Below are positions 25,430-36,144 of a stretch of 64,000 nucleotides of DNA, in pieces (position 1 is the first letter of the stretch; each line of letters begins with the position of its first letter). This stretch comes from Aeromonas lusitana (lineage in GTDB: Bacteria > Pseudomonadota > Gammaproteobacteria > Enterobacterales > Aeromonadaceae). The DNA lies in assembly GCF_002812985.1 (NCBI RefSeq), contig NZ_PGCP01000015.1:62001-126000 (forward strand), in the 5' to 3' direction. Made by a program: the position numbers and the translations under genes. The notes under the pieces were generated by a model that worked only from the letters and a program-made list of their open reading frames with translations, was not told the DNA's origin and made no database searches.

Positions 25430-27175
25430 TTACATGCGCTCCAGGGTGTGGATGCCCAGCACGCCCAGACCCAGCTTCAGGACCTTGGCGGTGGCGGCGC
25501 ACAGCAGCAGACGGCTGTTACGGGTGGCCTCGTCGACGCCGTCCTTGTTGATCGGGCAGGCTTCGTAGAAGGTCATGAAGTTGCCGGACAGCTCGTACAG
25601 ATAGGTACAGAGCAGGTGCGGCATGCCCTTGTCGGCGACGCCGTTGACCGCATCGGAGAACTGGATCAGCTTCTGGGCCAGGGTCTCTTCCGCTTCCTCG
25701 TTCAGCACCACCTTGCCGGTCAGGCTATCGGCATCGACACCGGCCTTGCGGAAGATGGACTGGATACGGGTGTAGGCGTACTGCAGATAGGGTGCCGTGT
25801 TGCCTTCAAAGGAGAGCATCAGATCCCAGTCGAAGATGTAGTCGGTGGTGCGGTTCTTGGAGAGATCCGCATACTTGACCGCGCCCATGGCGATGGCGTG
25901 CACCACCTTGGCCTTCTCTTCGGCAGACAGGTCGCTGTTGCGGCTCTCCAGCAGGGCCTTGGCACGATCCTCGGCCTCGTTCAGCAGCTCGACCAGCTTG
26001 ACGGTGCCGCCGGAACGGGTCTTGTAGGGACGGCTGTCCTTGCCCAGCATCATGCCGAAGGCGTGGTGCTCGAGGGGCACGGATGCCGGCACATAACCCG
26101 CTTTGCGGGTGATGGTCCAGGCCTGCATCAGGTGCTGGTGCTGACGGGAGTCGATGAAGTACATCACCCGATCCGCCTTGAGGGTCTCGTAACGGTACTT
26201 GGCGCAGGCGATGTCGGTGGTGGTGTAGAGGAAACCGCCATCGCTCTTCTGGATGATGACGCCCATGGGCTCCCCATCCTTGTTCTTGTATTCGTCCAGG
26301 AACACCACGGTTGCGCCTTCGCTCTCGACCGCGAGGCCGCGGGCCTTCAGGTCGGTCACGATCTCCGGCAGCATGTCGTTGTACATGGACTCGCCCATGA
26401 TGTCCTTGTTGGTCAGGGAGACGTTCAGGCGGTCGTAGTTGCGCTGATTCTGCTCCATGGTCATGTCGACCAGCTTCTTCCACATGGTACGGCAGTACTC
26501 ATCGCCGCCTTGCAGCTTGACCACGTAGTTACGGGCGCGCTCGGCGAAAGCCTCGTCTTCGTCATACAGACGCTTGGCCTGGGTGTAGAAGGCTTCCAGA
26601 TCCTTGAGCTGCATGTCGCTGGCGTGCTCGTTCTCCATCTTCTCCAGATAGGCGATCAGCATGCCGAACTGGGTGCCCCAGTCGCCGATATGGTTGGCGC
26701 GCACCACCTTGTGGCCGAGGAACTCCAGGGCACGGGCCGCCACGTCACCGAGGACGGTGGAACGGATGTGGTGCACCGCCATCTCCTTGGCCACGTTGGG
26801 GGCGGAGTAATCCACTACCACGGTTTGCGGCGTCGGCAGCTTCACGTTGGCGTTGGCGCTGTGCACCATGGTCTCGACCTGACCGGCCAGCCAGCTGGTG
26901 TCGAAGAAGAAGTTGATGAAACCGGGGCCGGCGATCTCGACCTTGGCGACGAGATCAGAGGCGGGCAGGTGCTCTATGATGGCAGCCGCCAGCTCACGGG
27001 GGTTCTTGCGGGCCGGTTTGGCCAGCAGCATGGCCAGGTTGGTGGCCAGGTCACCGTGAGCTTTTTCCTTGCATCGGTCCACTTGCACCCGGGCTTCCAG
27101 GTCGGCTGGCAGGACGCCTGCGGACTTGAGATTGGCTACCGTTTGTTCAAGTAGATGATGAATATGCTCTTTCAT
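25430..27175 (-). CDS. argS: Arginyl-tRNA synthetase
   Basis: Class Ia synthetase of 581 residues (E. coli 577). The N-terminal Add1 domain is followed by [34 protein letters not shown] and the region [17 protein letters not shown] that replaces KMSKS in this enzyme. The C-terminal DALR anticodon domain ends [13 protein letters not shown]. Odd point: the HIGH-type signature after KEM reads AVHHIRST, where E. coli has HVGHLRST. The ATG at 27175 was chosen by similarity; the frame extends to 27241. Confidence 0.96.
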   Translation of the reverse strand: MKEHIHHLLEQTVANLKSAGVLPADLEARVQVDRCKEKAHGDLATNLAMLLAKPARKNPRELAAAIIEHLPASDLVAKVEIAGPGFINFFFDTSWLAGQVETMVHSANANVKLPTPQTVVVDYSAPNVAKEMAVHHIRSTVLGDVAARALEFLGHKVVRANHIGDWGTQFGMLIAYLEKMENEHASDMQLKDLEAFYTQAKRLYDEDEAFAERARNYVVKLQGGDEYCRTMWKKLVDMTMEQNQRNYDRLNVSLTNKDIMGESMYNDMLPEIVTDLKARGLAVESEGATVVFLDEYKNKDGEPMGVIIQKSDGGFLYTTTDIACAKYRYETLKADRVMYFIDSRQHQHLMQAWTITRKAGYVPASVPLEHHAFGMMLGKDSRPYKTRSGGTVKLVELLNEAEDRAKALLESRNSDLSAEEKAKVVHAIAMGAVKYADLSKNRTTDYIFDWDLMLSFEGNTAPYLQYAYTRIQSIFRKAGVDADSLTGKVVLNEEAEETLAQKLIQFSDAVNGVADKGMPHLLCTYLYELSGNFMTFYEACPINKDGVDEATRNSRLLLCAATAKVLKLGLGVLGIHTLERM

Positions 27176-27490
27176 AACTGACCACCGAGGTTGCGCGTCG
27201 AAAAATGACTGACTAGATAAGGGCGTGAATTTTACCCGCATCGGGCCGAGAAAACTATAGGAATGGCCCGACCGTCTTGGTGTGGCGGATATTTCACTGC
27301 GTTTTCCACCCTATTCCAGAATAATGCGTGGAATAAGTGGTGGTTATCCATTTCTACTGCATATCGAAGCGGCTTGTCCAGGCTATTTTCCCCTGATTGT
27401 TAAAGGGTTATTTATCTCGGCGCTATCCAGGATGATCCTGCCTTGCGGCGCTGTCGTATTATCAGAATACGTCGATAGAGGACGATTCTG
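27176..27490. other. Intergenic region between argS and the LON-domain gene
   Basis: Divergent promoter region of 315 bases. A 69-codon frame (27282-27491) overlaps the next start and lacks any recognisable feature. I see small inverted repeats but no RNA gene or operator that I can name. Confidence 0.5.
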
Positions 27491-28057
27491 ATGAAACTGG
27501 CGCTGTTCCCACTCTCTGCTCACCTGCTGCCCGGCGGCATCATGCCCTTGCGCATCTTCGAGCCCCGCTATCAGCGCATGGTCGCCGAGGCGCAGACACG
27601 GGAGTTTGCGCTCTGCATGCTGGACCCTCGCCAGCCGGAGGCGATGCGCAACATGTACCCCATCGCCACCCGGGTGCGGATCGTCGATTTCGATCTGCTG
27701 CCGGACGGCCTGCTCGGCATCACTGTGCTCGGGGTGGCGCGGGCCAGGATCACGGATCTCTGGCAGGAGTCCGATGGCTTGCGGGTGGGGGAAGTGGAGC
27801 CCCTGCCGCCCTGGCAGACCAGCAGGCTCAATGCCGATCAGCATGCGCTGGCCAAGGCGCTGCAGGATGTGTTCGAGGATTACCCCGAATACGCGGCTCT
27901 CTACCAGAGGCCCGAGTGGGACGATGCCAGCTGGGTGGCGCAGCGCTGGCTCGAGGTGTTGCCCATCCCGGTGGAGCAGAAGCAGTGGCTGATGGCGGCG
28001 GAGAACAACCAGCCCGCGCTCTCCCTGCTGAGCGGTCTGCTGGTGGCGAGCCACTGA
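27491..28057 (+). CDS. LON substrate-binding domain protein
   Basis: A 188-residue protein consisting only of the domain found at the N-terminus of Lon proteases. It opens LALFPLSAHLLPGGIMPLRIFEPRYQRMV, the domain's hallmark, and has no ATPase or protease part. The GAGGA ribosome site is well placed. The function of such stand-alone domains is unclear; substrate or adaptor binding is an inference. The downstream ECF sigma gene is in the same direction, about 120 bases away, but has its own promoter candidate. Confidence 0.85.
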   Translation: MKLALFPLSAHLLPGGIMPLRIFEPRYQRMVAEAQTREFALCMLDPRQPEAMRNMYPIATRVRIVDFDLLPDGLLGITVLGVARARITDLWQESDGLRVGEVEPLPPWQTSRLNADQHALAKALQDVFEDYPEYAALYQRPEWDDASWVAQRWLEVLPIPVEQKQWLMAAENNQPALSLLSGLLVASH

Positions 28058-28071
28058 ATTCATGTCCGGGA

Positions 28072-28098
28072 TGATCTTTTGTGCGCTGGCCGCGTAGT
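28072..28098 (+). promoter_or_regulatory. Candidate ECF-type autoregulatory promoter
   Basis: TGATCT (28072-28077), a 15-base gap and CGTAGT (28093-28098). RpoE/ChrR-type sigma factors recognise a TGATC-like -35 element, so this may be an autoregulated promoter. Short motif; low confidence. Confidence 0.35.
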
Positions 28099-28180
28099 AC
28101 AGAGAGGGCAGCCATCAAGGTAGGGCGCTATGGCATATACTAGCCAACCATCACATGTTCCATTCAGGACCTCGTCCCCC

Positions 28181-28750
28181 ATGGATAACCCAGATGGTGA
28201 TCTGAAGTCACAGCTGCTGCGGGTAGCCGAGCAGGCAGACAAGGCCGCCTTTGCCGCCCTGTTCCATCACTTTGCCCCCCGCATTCGCGGCTATGGCCTG
28301 CGCCACCTCGGCAGCGAGGCCAATGCCCTGGAGCTGGTGCAGGAGACCATGCTGCTGGTGTGGCAGAAGGCGCGGCTCTATCACCCCGACAAGGGTGCCC
28401 CCACCACCTGGATCTACACCGTCATGCGCAACCAGTGCTTCGACATGCTGCGCCGCCGCCGGGCCAGCAAGGAGGATCTCTGCGCCGAGGAGCTGTGGCC
28501 CGTGCTGGAGTTCAAGGCGGAAGAGGAGCACCTGAGCGACGGGGAGGGGGCCGTGCTGACGAGCCAGATGGCCCATCACCTCGCCACCCTGCCGGAGGCC
28601 CAGCAGCAGGTGGTGCGCGGCATCTATCTGCAGGAGCTGTCCCAGCAGGAGCTGGCGGATCTGCTCGGCGTGCCGCTCGGCACCATCAAATCCAGGCTGA
28701 GACTGGCATTGCAGAAGCTCAAGGAGCAAGTGGAGCAACATCATGATTAA
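28181..28750 (+). CDS. ECF sigma factor, RpoE/ChrR type
   Basis: Extracytoplasmic-function sigma factor of 189 residues. Sigma-2 region: FAALFHHFAPRIRGYGLRHLG, ALELVQETMLLVWQKA and TTWIYTVMRNQCFDMLRRRR. Sigma-4 region: LPEAQQQVVRGIYLQELSQQELADLLGVPLGTIKSRL. The following gene, overlapping by eight bases, encodes a ChrR-type zinc anti-sigma factor, a pair known in Rhodobacter to answer singlet oxygen; that stimulus is inferred here. The ATG at 28181 suits family length; an in-frame ATG at 28130 with AAGG upstream is possible. Confidence 0.92.
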   Translation: MDNPDGDLKSQLLRVAEQADKAAFAALFHHFAPRIRGYGLRHLGSEANALELVQETMLLVWQKARLYHPDKGAPTTWIYTVMRNQCFDMLRRRRASKEDLCAEELWPVLEFKAEEEHLSDGEGAVLTSQMAHHLATLPEAQQQVVRGIYLQELSQQELADLLGVPLGTIKSRLRLALQKLKEQVEQHHD

Positions 28751-29402
28751 AGCCCATCCCACCCACGCCATGCTGCGCGCCTTTGTCGCCGACGAGCTGC
28801 CACTGCCACTGGCGGTCGGCGTCTCCGCCCACAGCGAACTTTGCGCCGAGTGCCGCGCCAGGCTGCGCGACTGCGAGGCCGAGCTGGCGACGTTGCATCT
28901 CGCCGATTCAATGCCGCCAGCAGAGACCGGCGTCCCCGAGTGGGATGCCATGCTGGCCACTATCTTGCAGCAGCCAACCTCTCCCGAGGTTGTGGTGACC
29001 AGCCCAGCACCTGAGCTCAGGGTGGCCGGCCAGGACTACCGTCTGCCCAGGGCGCTAGCCCGCTATCACACGGCCGAATGGCGCCAGATTGGCGCCATTC
29101 GGCAGCATCGCCTGCCGTTGGCCGAGCGGGGCGCGCGCGCCAGCCTGCTGCACATAGAGGCCGGTGGCAGCATCCCGGCTCACACCCATGAGGGCTACGA
29201 GCTGACCCTGCTGCTGGCGGGCAGCATGCAGGAGGGGGAAGTCCGTTATCAGGCGGGGGACTTCATCTTGCGCGATGCCAGCCACTGTCATGGGCCCCAC
29301 ACTCAGGACGGCTGCCTCTGCTACACGGTGCAGGATGCGCCTATCCGCTTCACCAAGGGCTTGCCACGGCTGCTGAACGGCTTCAGTCATCGCTTCTACT
29401 GA
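28743..29402 (+). CDS. chrR: ChrR-family zinc anti-sigma factor with cupin domain
   Basis: Predicted inhibitor of the preceding sigma factor; 219 residues. The N-terminal zinc-binding anti-sigma domain has HPTHAMLRAFVADEL, a later His and SELCAECRAR, giving the H...C-x-x-C ligand set. The C-terminal cupin (from about residue 120) has IPAHTHEGYELTLLLAGS and ILRDASHCHGPHTQDGCLCY. In Rhodobacter ChrR the N-terminal domain suffices for inhibition and the cupin is needed for the singlet-oxygen response. The ATG overlaps the sigma gene by eight bases, so synthesis is coupled. Confidence 0.9.
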   Translation: MIKAHPTHAMLRAFVADELPLPLAVGVSAHSELCAECRARLRDCEAELATLHLADSMPPAETGVPEWDAMLATILQQPTSPEVVVTSPAPELRVAGQDYRLPRALARYHTAEWRQIGAIRQHRLPLAERGARASLLHIEAGGSIPAHTHEGYELTLLLAGSMQEGEVRYQAGDFILRDASHCHGPHTQDGCLCYTVQDAPIRFTKGLPRLLNGFSHRFY

Positions 29403-29418
29403 GCCAGGCTGCGAGATC

Positions 29419-29446
29419 AAAAAAGGGACCAGAGGGTCCCTTTCTT
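29419..29446. terminator. Bidirectional terminator between chrR and uppP
   Basis: AAGGGACC/GGTCCCTT stem with TTTCTT on the plus strand and AAAAAA on the other side, between convergent genes. Confidence 0.8.
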
Positions 29447-29479
29447 CGTGCCGTTTTACGCGCGGGTAGCGCCGCCGGA

Positions 29480-30295
29480 TCAGGCCACAAACACCAGGTA
29501 GACGGCGAAGGCCACCACGAAGCGGTAGATGGCGAACGGGATGAAGTCGAGGCGACGGATCAGCGCCAGGAAGGTCTTGATGGCGATCATGGCCACCACG
29601 AAGGCGGTGACGAAGCCCACCGCAAACATGGGGAAGTCCGCCATGGAGAGGAAGTCGCGGCTCTTGTAGAGATCCAGGCCGCTGGCGGCCACCATCATGG
29701 GCACCGCGAGGATGAAGGAGAACTCGGCCGCCGCCTGACGACTGATCCCCATCAGCATACCGCCGCTGATGGTGGCGCCTGAGCGGGAGAAGCCGGGCCA
29801 GAGCGCCAGACACTGGAACAGGCCTATGCCGAGCGCCTGCTTGTAGCTGATGTCATCCAGGGTCTCGGAGCGCACGGCCGGGCGGAATTTTTCAGCGATG
29901 ATCAAGAGGATACCGCCGGCGACCAGAGCATACATGACGGTCTCCGGCCCGAACAGATGGGCCTTGATCCAGCTGTGGATGGCCAGGCCTATGACCACGG
30001 CGGGCATCATGCCGAGGATGATGTGCACCAGGGAGAGGGTGGCGTGCCCCTTGGCCGGTTTCTGGCCGAAGTGGATGCCAATCAGCCCGAACAGACGGCG
30101 CCAGAACACGGCGACCACCGCCAGGATGGAACCCATCTGGATGACCACCTCGAAGGTGGCGGCCTTGGGGCCTTCGAAACCGAGCAGGTGGCCGACGATG
30201 ATCATGTGGCCGGTGGAGGAAACGGGCAGGAACTCGGTCAGGCCTTCCACTATGCCCAGCACAAAGGCAACAAACAGGGCGTAGGAGTCTGTCAT
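29480..30295 (-). CDS. uppP: Undecaprenyl-diphosphatase UppP (BacA)
   Basis: Inner-membrane phosphatase that regenerates undecaprenyl phosphate for cell-wall synthesis and gives bacitracin tolerance. It has 271 residues (E. coli 273) and about eight hydrophobic segments. Catalytic motifs are visible: [18 protein letters not shown] (first Glu-rich motif) and [15 protein letters not shown] (second motif with the essential Arg/Ser). It appears to be a single gene; the upstream gpr gene is in the same direction but 204 bases away. Confidence 0.95.
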   Translation of the reverse strand: MTDSYALFVAFVLGIVEGLTEFLPVSSTGHMIIVGHLLGFEGPKAATFEVVIQMGSILAVVAVFWRRLFGLIGIHFGQKPAKGHATLSLVHIILGMMPAVVIGLAIHSWIKAHLFGPETVMYALVAGGILLIIAEKFRPAVRSETLDDISYKQALGIGLFQCLALWPGFSRSGATISGGMLMGISRQAAAEFSFILAVPMMVAASGLDLYKSRDFLSMADFPMFAVGFVTAFVVAMIAIKTFLALIRRLDFIPFAIYRFVVAFAVYLVFVA

Positions 30296-30499
30296 GGCTC
30301 AAATCTCTTGGTTGATGGGTCCGGATAAAATCAGCCCCGAGCTGAGCCGGGGCAGCCAATGATGGCGGAAAACCCCGCGGGCAACCAGAGAATATTGTGG
30401 TCCGTTTGGGTAGAGATGAGCCATGGGTTTGACTGCCATGGCCCGGATGGAGGTAGTATATTTATTGGCAAGTTTTGCCTTTAAGGCATAACCAGCCTG
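30296..30499 (-). other. Intergenic stretch between gpr and uppP
   Basis: Holds two stem-loops: GCCCCG/CGGGGC at 30332-30351 and GCCATGG/CCATGGC around 30420-30442. Neither has a T-run. No further gene seen. Confidence 0.45.
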
Positions 30500-31495
30500 T
30501 TAATTCATTATTTCCAGTATTTTGTGTTGCAGATCATCCTCCAGCGCCGGCAGGGTCAGGGCGTCCACCGCACTGACAATCTGCTGCGGGCTGCTGGCGC
30601 CGATCAGGGCGCAGCTCACTATTGGGTCGCGCAGCACCCATTGCAGCGCCAACTGCGACAGGGCCTGTCCCCGCTGACGTGCCAGGGCGTGCAGGGCCCG
30701 GATCCTGGCCAGCTTGTCCTGGGTTATCTGATCTGGCTGGAGGAAGGGGCTGGCGCTGGCGGCGCGAGAATCGGCCGGGATCCCCGCCAGATAACGATCG
30801 CTGAGCAGGCCGCCCGCCAGAGGCGAGAAGGCGACCACCCCCACCCCCTGCTCACGGCAGACCGGCAGAGTCTGCGCTTCGATCTCGCGCTGGAACAGGG
30901 AGTACTTGAGTTGATTGACCAGGCAAGGGGTGCCGAGCTCGGCCAGTCGGGCCGCCGCCTTGGCCGCAAGCGCGGCCGGGTAGTTGGAGAGGCCTATGTA
31001 GAGCGCCTTGCCCTGGCGCACCATGAGCGCCAGCGCCTGGCAGGTCTCCTCCAGCGGGGTGCGGGGATCCGGCCTGTGGTGATAGAAGATATCCACGTAA
31101 TCGAGGCCGAGCCGGCGCAGGCTCTGGTGCAGGCTGGCAAACAGGTACTTGGCGCTGCCGCCATCGCCGTAGGGGCCATCCCACATCACATAGCCCGCCT
31201 TGCTGGCGATGATGAGCTCGTCTCGATAGGGGGCCAGGCTGTTCTTGAGCAGGCCGCCGAAGGTGGTCTCGGCGGAGCCCGGTGGCGGGCCATAGTTGTT
31301 GGCCAGATCGAAGTGGGTGATCCCGAGATCGAACGCCTGATGCACCATGGCCTTCACCCTGGCGGGATCGCTGCCCTCGCCGAAGTTGTGCCAGAGGCCG
31401 AGGCCTATGCTGGGCAGCCGCAGGCCGTGATGGCCCGCGGGTCGATAGGGTTGGCGCTGGTAGCGGTCAGGCGCTGCGAGGTAGTGATCATCCAT
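30500..31495 (-). CDS. gpr: Aldo/keto reductase, L-glyceraldehyde 3-phosphate reductase-like (YghZ)
   Basis: NADPH-dependent aldo/keto reductase of 331 residues, close to E. coli YghZ/Gpr. It starts with a short tail and GLRLPSIGLGLWHNFGE. Catalytic Asp/Tyr lie in HFDLANNYGPPPGSAE, Lys in IIASKAGYVMWDGPYGDGG, and His in DIFYHHRPDPRTPLEET. The C-terminus has the NADP-binding ALIGASSPQQI. It lies 23 bases after galM as the last gene of galE-galT-galK-galM-gpr, so it may detoxify or recycle a sugar aldehyde made during galactose use; this role is an inference. Confidence 0.88.
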   Translation of the reverse strand: MDDHYLAAPDRYQRQPYRPAGHHGLRLPSIGLGLWHNFGEGSDPARVKAMVHQAFDLGITHFDLANNYGPPPGSAETTFGGLLKNSLAPYRDELIIASKAGYVMWDGPYGDGGSAKYLFASLHQSLRRLGLDYVDIFYHHRPDPRTPLEETCQALALMVRQGKALYIGLSNYPAALAAKAAARLAELGTPCLVNQLKYSLFQREIEAQTLPVCREQGVGVVAFSPLAGGLLSDRYLAGIPADSRAASASPFLQPDQITQDKLARIRALHALARQRGQALSQLALQWVLRDPIVSCALIGASSPQQIVSAVDALTLPALEDDLQHKILEIMN

Positions 31496-31518
31496 AAAGA
31501 CTCCTGGCTCGGGTCGGT

Positions 31519-32513
31519 TTAGCGAGTGGTGATGAAACGGTAGCGGGTCTGATGATGGTAACGCTGGCCCGGCAGCAGCCAGGGATCCCCCAGCTCGGGC
31601 CGGTTCGGGCTGTCCGGCAGCTGCTGTGCCTCCAGACAGAAACCGGCGTGATCCTGATAGCACTGGCCGGCGCGGTTGGGGGTGCTGGCCAGCCAGTTGC
31701 CGCTGTAGAACTGCAGGGACGGCTGGTTGGTATAGACCTCCATCGCCAGTTGCCGGTCGCCGGAGCGCACCCGCGCCGCCCAGGCCTGTCCGGCCCCGCG
31801 CAAGCGAGCCGCCTCCTTCAACAGATAGGCGTGGTCATAACCCTTGGCCTGCATCTGCTGGGGGTGACTCAGCCAGGCCTGTCCTATGAGGCGCTCGCTG
31901 CGCAGATCGAAGGGCCCCTCCACCGGGCTGATGGCGAGGGGCAGGCCGCTGGCGTCCGTGGGCAGGAACTGGTCTGCCCGCAGGGTGATGGCGTGTTGGC
32001 GCACGTCCCCTTCGGGGCCATCGCCGTCCAGATTGAAATAGGCGTGGCTGGTGAGGCTGACCGGGGTGGGGGCATCCGTGCTGGCCTCAAATTCCACCAC
32101 CAGATCCTGCCCCTCCAGCCGGTATTCCAGGCTTGTTTGCAACTGGCCGGGGAAGCCCTGATCCCCGGCGGGGGAGAGCAGGGTCAGCCTGACCTTGTCT
32201 GCCGCCAGCTCTGCTATCTGCCAGCGGCGACGGTGAAAGCCGTCCCGCCCGCCGTGCAGGCAGTGGGGAGGCTGATTGGCATCAAGGGGCCAGCGTTGGC
32301 CGTCTCGCACCAGTTCGGCGCCACCGATGCGGTTGGCGAAACGCCCCGCCACCGCCCCCAGCCATACCTGCTGGCTGGCATAGGCCTCATCGGCGCAGCC
32401 GAGCAGCACTTCTCGCCGCTCCCCCCCGACCGGCAGGGTCAGGGAGGTCAGGGTGGCACCGAAGTCGAGACCGCGCAGGCGCAGCCCCTCTTGGTTTTCC
32501 AGCACGAAGGGCG

Positions 32514-32517
<4 letters not shown>
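31519..32517 (-). CDS. galM: Aldose 1-epimerase (mutarotase) GalM
   Basis: Interconverts alpha- and beta-galactose so that GalK receives the alpha form. It has 332 residues. The family blocks [31 protein letters not shown] (catalytic His), [11 protein letters not shown] (second His), and the C-terminal YSGNWLAS and [21 protein letters not shown] (catalytic Glu) are visible. Its ATG overlaps the galK stop by four bases (ATGA), so it is translationally coupled. Confidence 0.95.
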
Positions 32518-33658
<1,141 letters not shown>

Positions 33659-33662
<4 letters not shown>

Positions 33663-33769
33663 GGGGTTACCTCATTGGCTTGATTGGTCTGGTTGTAGTG
33701 AATGGGGGAAAGGGTACGCAGCCGTTCCGCGGCCTGTTCCGGGGTCAGAACACATTGACTGGGTCTCAT
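33659..33769 (-). CDS. 36-codon micro-ORF made from a copy of the galT 3' end
   Basis: Starts ATG at 33769, overlapping the galT TGA as ATGA, and ends TGA at 33659, overlapping the galK ATG as ATGA. The predicted peptide [20 protein letters not shown] continues [16 protein letters not shown]. Its middle repeats the GalT C-terminus ([20 protein letters not shown]). It therefore probably arose by tandem duplication of the galT end and now serves as a translational bridge from galT to galK. Whether the peptide is stable or useful is unknown. No separate ribosome site was identified. Confidence 0.6.
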
Positions 33770-33846
33770 CGCGTCTCCCCCTTGGCCTGGTTGTAGTGAA
33801 TGGGAGAAAGCGCCCGCAGCCGTTCCGCCGCCTGTTCCGGCGTCAG
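33689..33846 (-). repeat. Direct repeat: duplicated galT 3' end
   Basis: Copy A (33787-33846) lies inside galT; copy B (33689-33748) lies 98 bases away, past the stop. By eye 54 of 60 bases are identical, and the six changes are single substitutions. Confidence 0.92.
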
Positions 33847-34815
33847 ATCGCGCTGGGTTTCGGCCAGCATCTCGAAGCCCACCATAAACTTGCGCACTGT
33901 GGCGGAGCGCAGCAGGGGCGGGTAGAAGTGGGCGTGCAACTGCCAGGCCTCGGGGCAATCCGAGTTCGGCGGTGCGAAGTGCCAGCCCATGGAGTAGGGG
34001 AAGCTGCACTCGAACAGGTTGTCGTAGCGGCTGGTGAGCTCCTTGAGCGCCACCGCGAGATCCTGTTGCTGGGCCGGGGTGAGATCCAGCAGGGAGGGCA
34101 CATGGGCCTTGGGCAGCAGCAGGGTCTCGAACGGCCAGGCCGCCCAGAAGGGGACCACCGCCAGCCAGTGCTCTGTCTCCACCACGATACGGCTGCGATC
34201 CGCCAGCTCCCGCTGCACATAGTCCAGCAGCAGCGGGCTGCCGTGCTCGGCCAGCCAGGCATTCTGGTGCTCTTCTTCACGGGCGATTTCGTTGGGCAGG
34301 AAGTCGCTGCCCCACAGCTGGCCGTGGGGGTGCGGATTGGAGCAGCCCATGACGGTGCCCTTGTTTTCAAAGACTTGCACCCATTCCCAGTGCTGTGACA
34401 GCTCGGCGACCTGGCTCATCCAGGTGTGGATCACCGCCTCGATGGCGGGCAATGGCAGCTCTGGCAGGGTCTTGCCGTGATCCGGCGAGAAGCAGATGAC
34501 CCGGCTGGTGCCGCGGGCGGCTTCCAGCTTGAGCAAAGGATCCTGCTCGTCGCCGGCGGCCGGGGTGTCCTGCATCAGGGCGGCGAAGTCGTTGGTGAAG
34601 ACGAAGGTGTCCCGATAGTCGGGGTTCTGATCGCCGGTGACGCGGCGGTTGCCTGCACAGAGGAAGCAGTCCGGATCATGGGCCTGGCTCGGCGCCTGGC
34701 TTATCTTCTCGACCTGTCCCTGCCAGGGGCGCTTGGCCCTGTGGGGGGAGACCAGCACATATTGGCCGGTCAGCGGGTTGAAACGGCGGTGGGGGTGATC
34801 AACTGGGTTGAACAT
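33766..34815 (-). CDS. galT: Galactose-1-phosphate uridylyltransferase GalT
   Basis: Exchanges UMP between UDP-glucose and galactose 1-phosphate; 349 residues (E. coli 348). It opens [31 protein letters not shown]. Metal/active-site motifs are FLCAGN, and [12 protein letters not shown] with the catalytic His-Pro-His. ATG 34815 has GAGGAG five bases upstream; ATG 34818 and GTG 34821 are in frame but too close to it. It follows galE after about 100 bases that hold a REP-like hairpin. Confidence 0.97.
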   Translation of the reverse strand: MFNPVDHPHRRFNPLTGQYVLVSPHRAKRPWQGQVEKISQAPSQAHDPDCFLCAGNRRVTGDQNPDYRDTFVFTNDFAALMQDTPAAGDEQDPLLKLEAARGTSRVICFSPDHGKTLPELPLPAIEAVIHTWMSQVAELSQHWEWVQVFENKGTVMGCSNPHPHGQLWGSDFLPNEIAREEEHQNAWLAEHGSPLLLDYVQRELADRSRIVVETEHWLAVVPFWAAWPFETLLLPKAHVPSLLDLTPAQQQDLAVALKELTSRYDNLFECSFPYSMGWHFAPPNSDCPEAWQLHAHFYPPLLRSATVRKFMVGFEMLAETQRDLTPEQAAERLRALSPIHYNQAKGETR

Positions 34816-34877
34816 CATCACTCCTCAAAACTGAATGAAAGGGTTGCGGATGAGGAGACCATGCCCCTCATTCCTAG

Positions 34878-34902
34878 CCCTTCTCCCATGAGAGGAGAAG
34901 GG
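34878..34902. repeat. REP-like palindrome between galE and galT
   Basis: CCCTTCTCC/GGAGAAGGG with a seven-base loop, flanked by CCCTCATTCCTAG. It resembles the short palindromes scattered through intergenic DNA of many gammaproteobacteria. Between two genes of one operon it may stabilise the upstream mRNA. The genome-wide copy number cannot be judged here. Confidence 0.5.
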
Positions 34903-34915
34903 CGCAAAAAGGACA

Positions 34916-35929
34916 TCAGGCCTCGTAACCGTTCGGGTTGGCGGACTGCCACCGCCAGCTGTCGGCGCACATGGTTGCGAGATCCCGGCTGGCACGCCAG
35001 TCCAGCTCGCGCTCGGCCTTGGCGGGGTCGGCCCAGCACTCGGCGATGTCGCCAGGGCGCCTCGGTTCGATGCGATAGGGCAGGGGGCGACCGCATGCCG
35101 CCTCGAAGGCTGCGACCATCTGCAATACGCTCTGGCCCTGGCCGGTGCCCAGGTTGTAGGTGTGCACGCCGCCTCGGCCCGCACAGTGGTGCAGCGCCTT
35201 GACGTGGCCCTCGGCGAGATCCATCACATGGATGTAGTCGCGTACCCCTGTGCCATCCGGTGTTTTGTAATCGTTTCCAAAGATGGAGAGGTGTTCGCGG
35301 CGGCCGATGGCGACCTGGGTCAGGAAGGGCATCAGGTTGTTCGGTATGCCTTGCGGATCCTCCCCCAGGGTGCCGGATTCGTGGGCGCCAACCGGGTTGA
35401 AGTAGCGCAGCAGTGTCATGCTCCAGTGGGGCTCGGCCGCCTGCAGATCCTCGAGGATCTGCTCGATGATCAGCTTGGATCGGCCATAGGGATTGGTGGC
35501 GCTGCGGGGGAAGTCTTCCCGGATCGGGGTGCTGGCGGGATCGCCGTAGACGGTGGCCGACGAGCTGAACACCAGGTTGTGCACACCCGCGCGCTGCATG
35601 GCCTCCAGCAGTACCAGGGTGCCGCTCAGGTTGTTCTGATAGTAGGCGAGGGGGATGCGGGTGGACTCGCCGACCGCCTTGAGGGCGGCGAAGTGGATCA
35701 CGGCCGCAATCTGCTGCTCGGCGAAGATGCGATCCAGCAGCGCCTCGTCACGGATGTCACCCTGATAGAACAGGGGTTCACGGCCGCTGATGGCGGCAAT
35801 GCGCGTGAGCACGCCGCGCTTGCTGTTGCACAGGTTGTCCACCACCACGGGTTCCATGCCTGCGGCCTGCAGGGCCAGGCAGGTATGGCTGCCGATGTAG
35901 CCGCAACCGCCGGTGACCAGTACCTTCAT
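34916..35929 (-). CDS. galE: UDP-glucose 4-epimerase GalE
   Basis: Interconverts UDP-galactose and UDP-glucose; 337 residues (E. coli 338). The NAD-binding start MKVLVTGGCGYIGSHTCLAL, the catalytic SSSATVYGDP and YGRSK (Ser/Tyr-x-x-x-Lys), and HVMDLAEGHVKAL are typical. GGAGAAGAGG precedes the ATG at 35929. First gene of galE-galT-galK-galM-gpr, divergent from galR, with a GalR operator about 95 bases upstream. Confidence 0.97.
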   Translation of the reverse strand: MKVLVTGGCGYIGSHTCLALQAAGMEPVVVDNLCNSKRGVLTRIAAISGREPLFYQGDIRDEALLDRIFAEQQIAAVIHFAALKAVGESTRIPLAYYQNNLSGTLVLLEAMQRAGVHNLVFSSSATVYGDPASTPIREDFPRSATNPYGRSKLIIEQILEDLQAAEPHWSMTLLRYFNPVGAHESGTLGEDPQGIPNNLMPFLTQVAIGRREHLSIFGNDYKTPDGTGVRDYIHVMDLAEGHVKALHHCAGRGGVHTYNLGTGQGQSVLQMVAAFEAACGRPLPYRIEPRRPGDIAECWADPAKAERELDWRASRDLATMCADSWRWQSANPNGYEA

Positions 35930-36001
35930 CCTCTTCTCCACGCTCGTTCTCCATCCCAGAAAGCCTGCAGAGGAGTCTAGCCGAGGCGCAGCGTCACAAA
36001 C

Positions 36002-36017
36002 TGTGAGCTGGGTAACA
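36002..36017. promoter_or_regulatory. Candidate CRP site upstream of galE
   Basis: TGTGA-N6-TAACA matches the CRP consensus TGTGA-N6-TCACA at nine of ten fixed bases. A TCACA half-site precedes it at 35994-35998. It lies next to the GalR operator, as CRP and GalR sites do in enteric gal promoters. Confidence 0.55.
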
Positions 36018-36022
36018 TATCC

Positions 36023-36038
36023 GTGTAAACGATTACAC
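36023..36038. promoter_or_regulatory. GalR/GalS-type operator between galE and galR
   Basis: GTGTAAACGATTACAC fits the E. coli GalR/GalS consensus GTGTAAnCGnTTACAC at every fixed position. Placed to repress galE and perhaps galR itself. Confidence 0.92.
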
Positions 36039-36102
36039 ATCATGAGAGGGATAAAAATGGAGCTCTGCCCGTTTTTCCCCTGTTATCAGTGACCTTGCTC
36101 GG

Positions 36103-36108
36103 TATAAT
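36103..36108 (+). promoter_or_regulatory. -10 box of galR
   Basis: Perfect TATAAT 37 bases before the galR ATG. The -35 region is poor (TGTTAT-like). Confidence 0.6.
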
Positions 36109-36144
36109 GGCGATGTAATACACAGTGAAATAAGTGAAAACAGC

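Noticed and set aside
24629..27154. 841-codon plus-strand frame across ftsN and argS
   Set aside because: Antisense shadow with low-complexity composition and no recognisable domain.
27282..27491. 69-codon frame before the LON-domain gene
   Set aside because: No ribosome site, no family, and it overlaps the next gene's start.
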